Part shown: one piece after another, positions 33,179-36,296 of the stretch | Position numbering within the stretch: position 1 is the first letter of the stretch | Layout: the number at the start of each line of letters is the position of its first letter | Assembly: GCA_964431205.1 (NCBI GenBank) | Contig: CAYSIX010000006.1 | Location: 1 to 36,296 of the forward strand | DNA length: 36,296 bases | Direction of reading: 5' to 3' | Source: CAYSIX01 sp964431205 | Lineage (GTDB): Bacteria > Planctomycetota > Phycisphaerae > Phycisphaerales > Phycisphaeraceae | Notes under the pieces: model-generated | Database searches by the model: none | Told to the model about the DNA's origin: nothing | What the model saw: only the letters and a program-made list of their open reading frames with translations | Translations under genes and position numbers: made by a program

Positions 33179-35299
33179 ATGCGACAAGGTCTTAGGCTGC
33201 TGCTGCTGATCGCGATGGTGGTCGCGGCCGCGGCGCTCAGGGCCGAAGAGTCGTCGACCATCGTGTTGACAGGCTTCGAATCGTTTGAGCCCGGGCCGCT
33301 GATCGTCGCGCGGGACCCCTCCGGCCGATGGCGAGCCGACTCCGGCGACGCGCATATCGTCAGCTCACACCGTCGCACCGGACACCACGCGCTGCGCGTG
33401 CTCGGCGACGAACGATCCAGCGTCACGTATCAGCCCGATCTCGGCGACGCTGAGCCGTTCGAGCTAACGTTCTGGGCCGAACGCTGGACACACCGATCGC
33501 CGTTTGCGTTTCGCGTCGAAGCCCGGCGCGGCGACGCCTGGCACGAGCTCTACCGCGGTGACGAGGCGATCGCCGTCGGAGGGTTCCGCACCCGCGTCAA
33601 AGTCCCACTCGCCGGGCCCGCGTTCGAGGCGCTGCGGTTCGTCTGCACCAGCCCCGCCAACGCCGGCGTGCTCATCGACGACGTGCGCATCACCCGACGA
33701 TTGCCGCAGCGCATCGACTCCGTCACCACGCTTGAGCCGACGATCCCCGTGCTCGTCGGCAACCAAACCAACCCGGTGCTGGCCGTCGTCGTCCACGCAC
33801 CCGGCAACGTGGACCGCCACGCAGTCACCCGGCTTCAGATCGACCTCACCGGTACGACCGACCTCAGCGACATCGCCCGCGTCGAGGTGTACTTCACCGC
33901 GGGCCAGCGCGACTTCGACTGGCGAAACCCGGCCGACGTGTTCCGCGGCACCGACCGCTTCGGCGAGGCGCAGCCGCCGGCGTCGACGCTCACGTTTGAG
34001 GGCCAACAGCCGCTCGACGACGGGCCCAATCACTTCTGGGTCTCGTTCACGCTCCGCGACGACGCCGACATCGACCACTTCGCCCACGCCGCCTGCACCG
34101 CCGTCACCCTCGACAATGGCCACACCCATACGCCCGCGCCGCCCTCCCCGCCAGGCGCGCTTCGCCTCGGCCTGGCGCTGCGCAACGCCGGCGACGACGG
34201 CGTCTCGGTGTACCGAATCCCCGGGCTGGTCACGACCCGCCGCGGCACTCTGATCGCCGTCTACGACCAGCGGCACGACGGCTGGGGCGACCTGCCGGCC
34301 AACGTGGACGTGGGCATGAGCCGCAGCGAGGACGGCGGTCGCACCTGGTCGCCCATGCGGACCATCCTCAATATGGGCAACGATCCCGATTGGGCCTACG
34401 ACGGCGTTGGCGATCCGGCGATCCTCGTCGATCGGGAGACTGGCACGATCTGGGTCGCCGCGCTGTGGAGCCACGGCGAACGTGGCTGGGCCGGCTCCGG
34501 CCTCGGCCTCACGCCCGAACAGACCGGCCAGCTCGTGCTCACCCGCAGCGACGACGATGGGCTGACCTGGTCCGAGCCGATCAACATCACCGAGCAGGTC
34601 AAGGACCCGCGGTGGCGGCTGATGTTTCAGGGCCCCGGCCGCGGTATCACCCGACGCGACGGCACCCTCGTCTTCCCCGCTCAGTTCCGCGACCACGACG
34701 GCACGCCGCACTCGACGATCATCTACAGCCGCGATCGCGGTGAAACCTGGCACGCCAGCACCGGCGCCAAGCCCGAGACGACCGAGGCGCAGGTCGTCGA
34801 GCTCAGCGACGGCTCGCTCATGCTGAACATGCGTGACAACCGCGGGGGATTGCGCTCCGTCGCCGTGACCAACGACCTCGGCAAGACCTGGTGGGAGCAC
34901 CGTACTTCACGCCACGCCCTGCCCGAACCGGTCTGTCAGGCGAGCCTGATCACCGTCCCGCCGTCCGATGGCCGCGACGTGCCGTGGCTGGTGTTCTCCA
35001 ACCCCGCCGTGCCCGACAAGCCACGCCGACGCATGACCATCAAGCTCTCGACCGACCAGGGCATGACCTGGCCGAAGCGCCATCACCTGCTGCTCGACGA
35101 ATGGCCCAGCGCCGGCTACTCCTGCCTGACGGCGATCGACGAGCGGACCCTGGGCATCCTGTACGAGGGAAGCCGGGCCCACCTGGTCTTCCAGCGCATC
35201 CCGCTGGCGGACTTGGTGGAAGGCGACGCGTCGGCGGCGCGGGACCGTGACGCCGCGCCCCCGAGCCGATCCGCCGCCGACACGACTCCCGGAACATGA
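33179..35299 (+). CDS. nanH: GH33 exo-sialidase, NanH type with two N-terminal domains
   Basis: The predicted product has 706 residues. A signal peptide (about 1-22) is followed by a beta-sandwich (about 25-185), a second sialidase-associated N-terminal domain (about 195-310, starting VTTLEPTIPVLVGNQTNPV) and a GH33 propeller. Key residues are visible: VYRIPGLV (first Arg, near 343), YDQRHDGWGD (acid/base region), five Asp boxes (SEDGGRTW, SDDDGLTW, SRDRGETW, TNDLGKTW, STDQGMTW), ETTEAQVVEL with the Glu, NMRDNRG with the second Arg, PRRRMTIK with the third and SAGYSCLT with the nucleophile Tyr. The layout is that of Bacteroides-type NanH. The ATG at 33179 has AAAGG 7 bases upstream; an in-frame ATG at 33137 would overlap the SDR stop. 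Confidence 0.93.
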   Translation: MRQGLRLLLLIAMVVAAAALRAEESSTIVLTGFESFEPGPLIVARDPSGRWRADSGDAHIVSSHRRTGHHALRVLGDERSSVTYQPDLGDAEPFELTFWAERWTHRSPFAFRVEARRGDAWHELYRGDEAIAVGGFRTRVKVPLAGPAFEALRFVCTSPANAGVLIDDVRITRRLPQRIDSVTTLEPTIPVLVGNQTNPVLAVVVHAPGNVDRHAVTRLQIDLTGTTDLSDIARVEVYFTAGQRDFDWRNPADVFRGTDRFGEAQPPASTLTFEGQQPLDDGPNHFWVSFTLRDDADIDHFAHAACTAVTLDNGHTHTPAPPSPPGALRLGLALRNAGDDGVSVYRIPGLVTTRRGTLIAVYDQRHDGWGDLPANVDVGMSRSEDGGRTWSPMRTILNMGNDPDWAYDGVGDPAILVDRETGTIWVAALWSHGERGWAGSGLGLTPEQTGQLVLTRSDDDGLTWSEPINITEQVKDPRWRLMFQGPGRGITRRDGTLVFPAQFRDHDGTPHSTIIYSRDRGETWHASTGAKPETTEAQVVELSDGSLMLNMRDNRGGLRSVAVTNDLGKTWWEHRTSRHALPEPVCQASLITVPPSDGRDVPWLVFSNPAVPDKPRRRMTIKLSTDQGMTWPKRHHLLLDEWPSAGYSCLTAIDERTLGILYEGSRAHLVFQRIPLADLVEGDASAARDRDAAPPSRSAADTTPGT

Positions 35300-36296
35300 A
35301 AACCGCCATGGAAGAATCGCAACGCACACGCCTGATCACCCGCTACCGCGACGGGTTGCTGCGGGACGTCGTGCCGTTCTGGCTCGAGCACGCGGTCGAT
35401 GCCGAGCACGGCGGATTCATGACCGCGCTGGACCGCGACGGCACGATAGTGGACACCGACAAGGGCGTCTGGCAACAGGGCCGGTTCACCTGGCTGATGG
35501 GCGAGTTGTACAACACCGTCGAACCGCGGGAGCAGTGGCTGGCGCTGTGCCGCAGCGGCGTCGAGTTTCTCGATCGCTATTGTTTTGACCCCAGCGACGG
35601 GCGGATGTGGTTCCACGTGACTCGCGCCGGCCGGCCGATCCGCAAACGCCGATACGCGTTCAGCGAAGCCTTCGCCGCCATCGCCTACGGCGAGCACGCC
35701 CGAGCCACCGGCGAGCCACGCACCGCCGACAAGGCCCGGCAGGTGTTCCGGCGGTTCATCGACCACAACCTGAACCCGAAGGGTGTCGAGCCGAAGTACA
35801 CCGACGTCCGCCCCATGCGCGGCATCGGGTTTCCCATGATCACCCTCAACGTCTGTCAGGAGCTGCGCGACAGCATCGGCCTGCCCGAGGCCGACGAATG
35901 GATCAACCGCAGCATCGACGACATCCGCCGCTACTTCCTCAAGCCCGACCTCGCCTGCGTGATGGAGACCGTGGGGCCGGACGGTGAAATTTACGACCAC
36001 TTCGACGGCCGCACGCTCAACCCCGGCCACGCCATCGAGGGCGCCTGGTTCATCATGCACGAGGGCATGCTGCGTGATGATCGGTCACTGATCCAGACCG
36101 GCTGCCGGATGCTCGACTGGATGTGGCAGCGCGGCTGGGACGAGCAGCACGGCGGGCTGTTCAGCTTCCGCGACGTCTACGGCAAGCCCGTGCAGGAGTA
36201 CTGGCACGACATGAAGTTCTGGTGGCCGCACAACGAGACGATCATCGCCACGCTGCTGGCCCACCACCTCACCGGCGAGCCCCAGTACGCCCGGAT
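35296..36296 (+). CDS. N-acylglucosamine 2-epimerase (AGE/RnBP family), 3' end missing
   Basis: The frame is open to the window end, giving about 333 residues of the usual 390-400. It is an (alpha/alpha)6 barrel enzyme: FWLEHAVDAEHGGFMTALDR at the start, KGVWQQGRFTWLMGELYN, then NPGHAIEGAW with one catalytic His and YWHDMKFWWPHNETI with the second His and Glu near the end. AGE converts ManNAc to GlcNAc without phosphorylation, the step after NanA in the route known from Bacteroides. The ATG at 35296 overlaps the sialidase stop as ATGA; an ATG at 35308 is the alternative. With nanA and the ROK kinase it completes conversion of sialic acid to GlcNAc-6-P. Confidence 0.9.
   Translation, partial: MKTAMEESQRTRLITRYRDGLLRDVVPFWLEHAVDAEHGGFMTALDRDGTIVDTDKGVWQQGRFTWLMGELYNTVEPREQWLALCRSGVEFLDRYCFDPSDGRMWFHVTRAGRPIRKRRYAFSEAFAAIAYGEHARATGEPRTADKARQVFRRFIDHNLNPKGVEPKYTDVRPMRGIGFPMITLNVCQELRDSIGLPEADEWINRSIDDIRRYFLKPDLACVMETVGPDGEIYDHFDGRTLNPGHAIEGAWFIMHEGMLRDDRSLIQTGCRMLDWMWQRGWDEQHGGLFSFRDVYGKPVQEYWHDMKFWWPHNETIIATLLAHHLTGEPQYAR

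Noticed and set aside
33464..34900. 478-codon open frame on the minus strand
   Set aside because: It lies opposite the third sialidase, which has all catalytic motifs; the antisense product has none.
1..36296. CRISPR arrays, tRNA or rRNA genes and insertion-sequence ends
   Set aside because: I saw no regularly spaced repeats, no cloverleaf or conserved rRNA segments, and no transposase motifs. A covariance-model scan would be needed to exclude a tRNA fully.

Overview
The window is GC-rich DNA that looks like a heterotrophic planctomycete, most likely of the Phycisphaerae type. The pointers are secreted enzymes ending in PEP-CTERM sorting tails, type I dockerin-like modules, a prepilin-type protein, a formylglycine sulfatase and many secreted carbohydrate-active proteins. 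This is inference from gene content; there is no rRNA in the window. A run of 10 N shows that the sequence is a draft scaffold.

Layout. (1) 1-3183, plus strand: the 3' end of a PQQ sugar dehydrogenase-like gene, a c-type cytochrome lipoprotein, a Gfo/Idh/MocA oxidoreductase with a good promoter, and a YjbQ/UPF0047 gene. (2) 3324-8145, minus strand: two large secreted right-handed beta-helix proteins related to pectate lyases. (3) 8310-8866: a decayed ParB-domain DNA methyltransferase. (4) 9165-14118: a NanM-like mutarotase fused to a sodium:solute symporter (minus), a DHDPS/NAL-family aldolase (plus) and a GntR/LacI-type hybrid regulator (minus). (5) 14569-19689: two tandem LamG PEP-CTERM proteins, a prepilin-like protein and a GH33 sialidase with LamG, dockerin and PEP-CTERM. 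(6) 19707-36296, plus strand: a long, tightly packed series with a second sialidase, N-acetylneuraminate lyase (nanA), a small membrane protein, a sulfatase, a divergent Asp-box protein, a SIS protein, a ROK kinase, an FAD oxidoreductase, a phosphotriesterase-family protein, a MetE-like protein, a UlaG-like metallohydrolase, an SDR, a third sialidase and an AGE-type 2-epimerase that runs off the end.

How it works together (inference). Three GH33 sialidases, possibly helped by the sulfatase, release sialic acid outside the cytoplasm. The NanM domain equilibrates anomers and the fused symporter imports the sugar. NanA splits it to ManNAc and pyruvate, the AGE epimerase gives GlcNAc, and the ROK kinase phosphorylates it. 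NagA and NagB are not in the window. A shared motif at the promoters of the transporter and of the LamG/sialidase block is a candidate operator for the hybrid regulator.

The least explained part is the translationally coupled block at 27992-33140 (FAD oxidoreductase, phosphotriesterase-like, MetE-like, UlaG-like, SDR), which sits inside the sialic acid genes and may handle modified sialic acids or a second sugar by an oxidative, lactone-based route.
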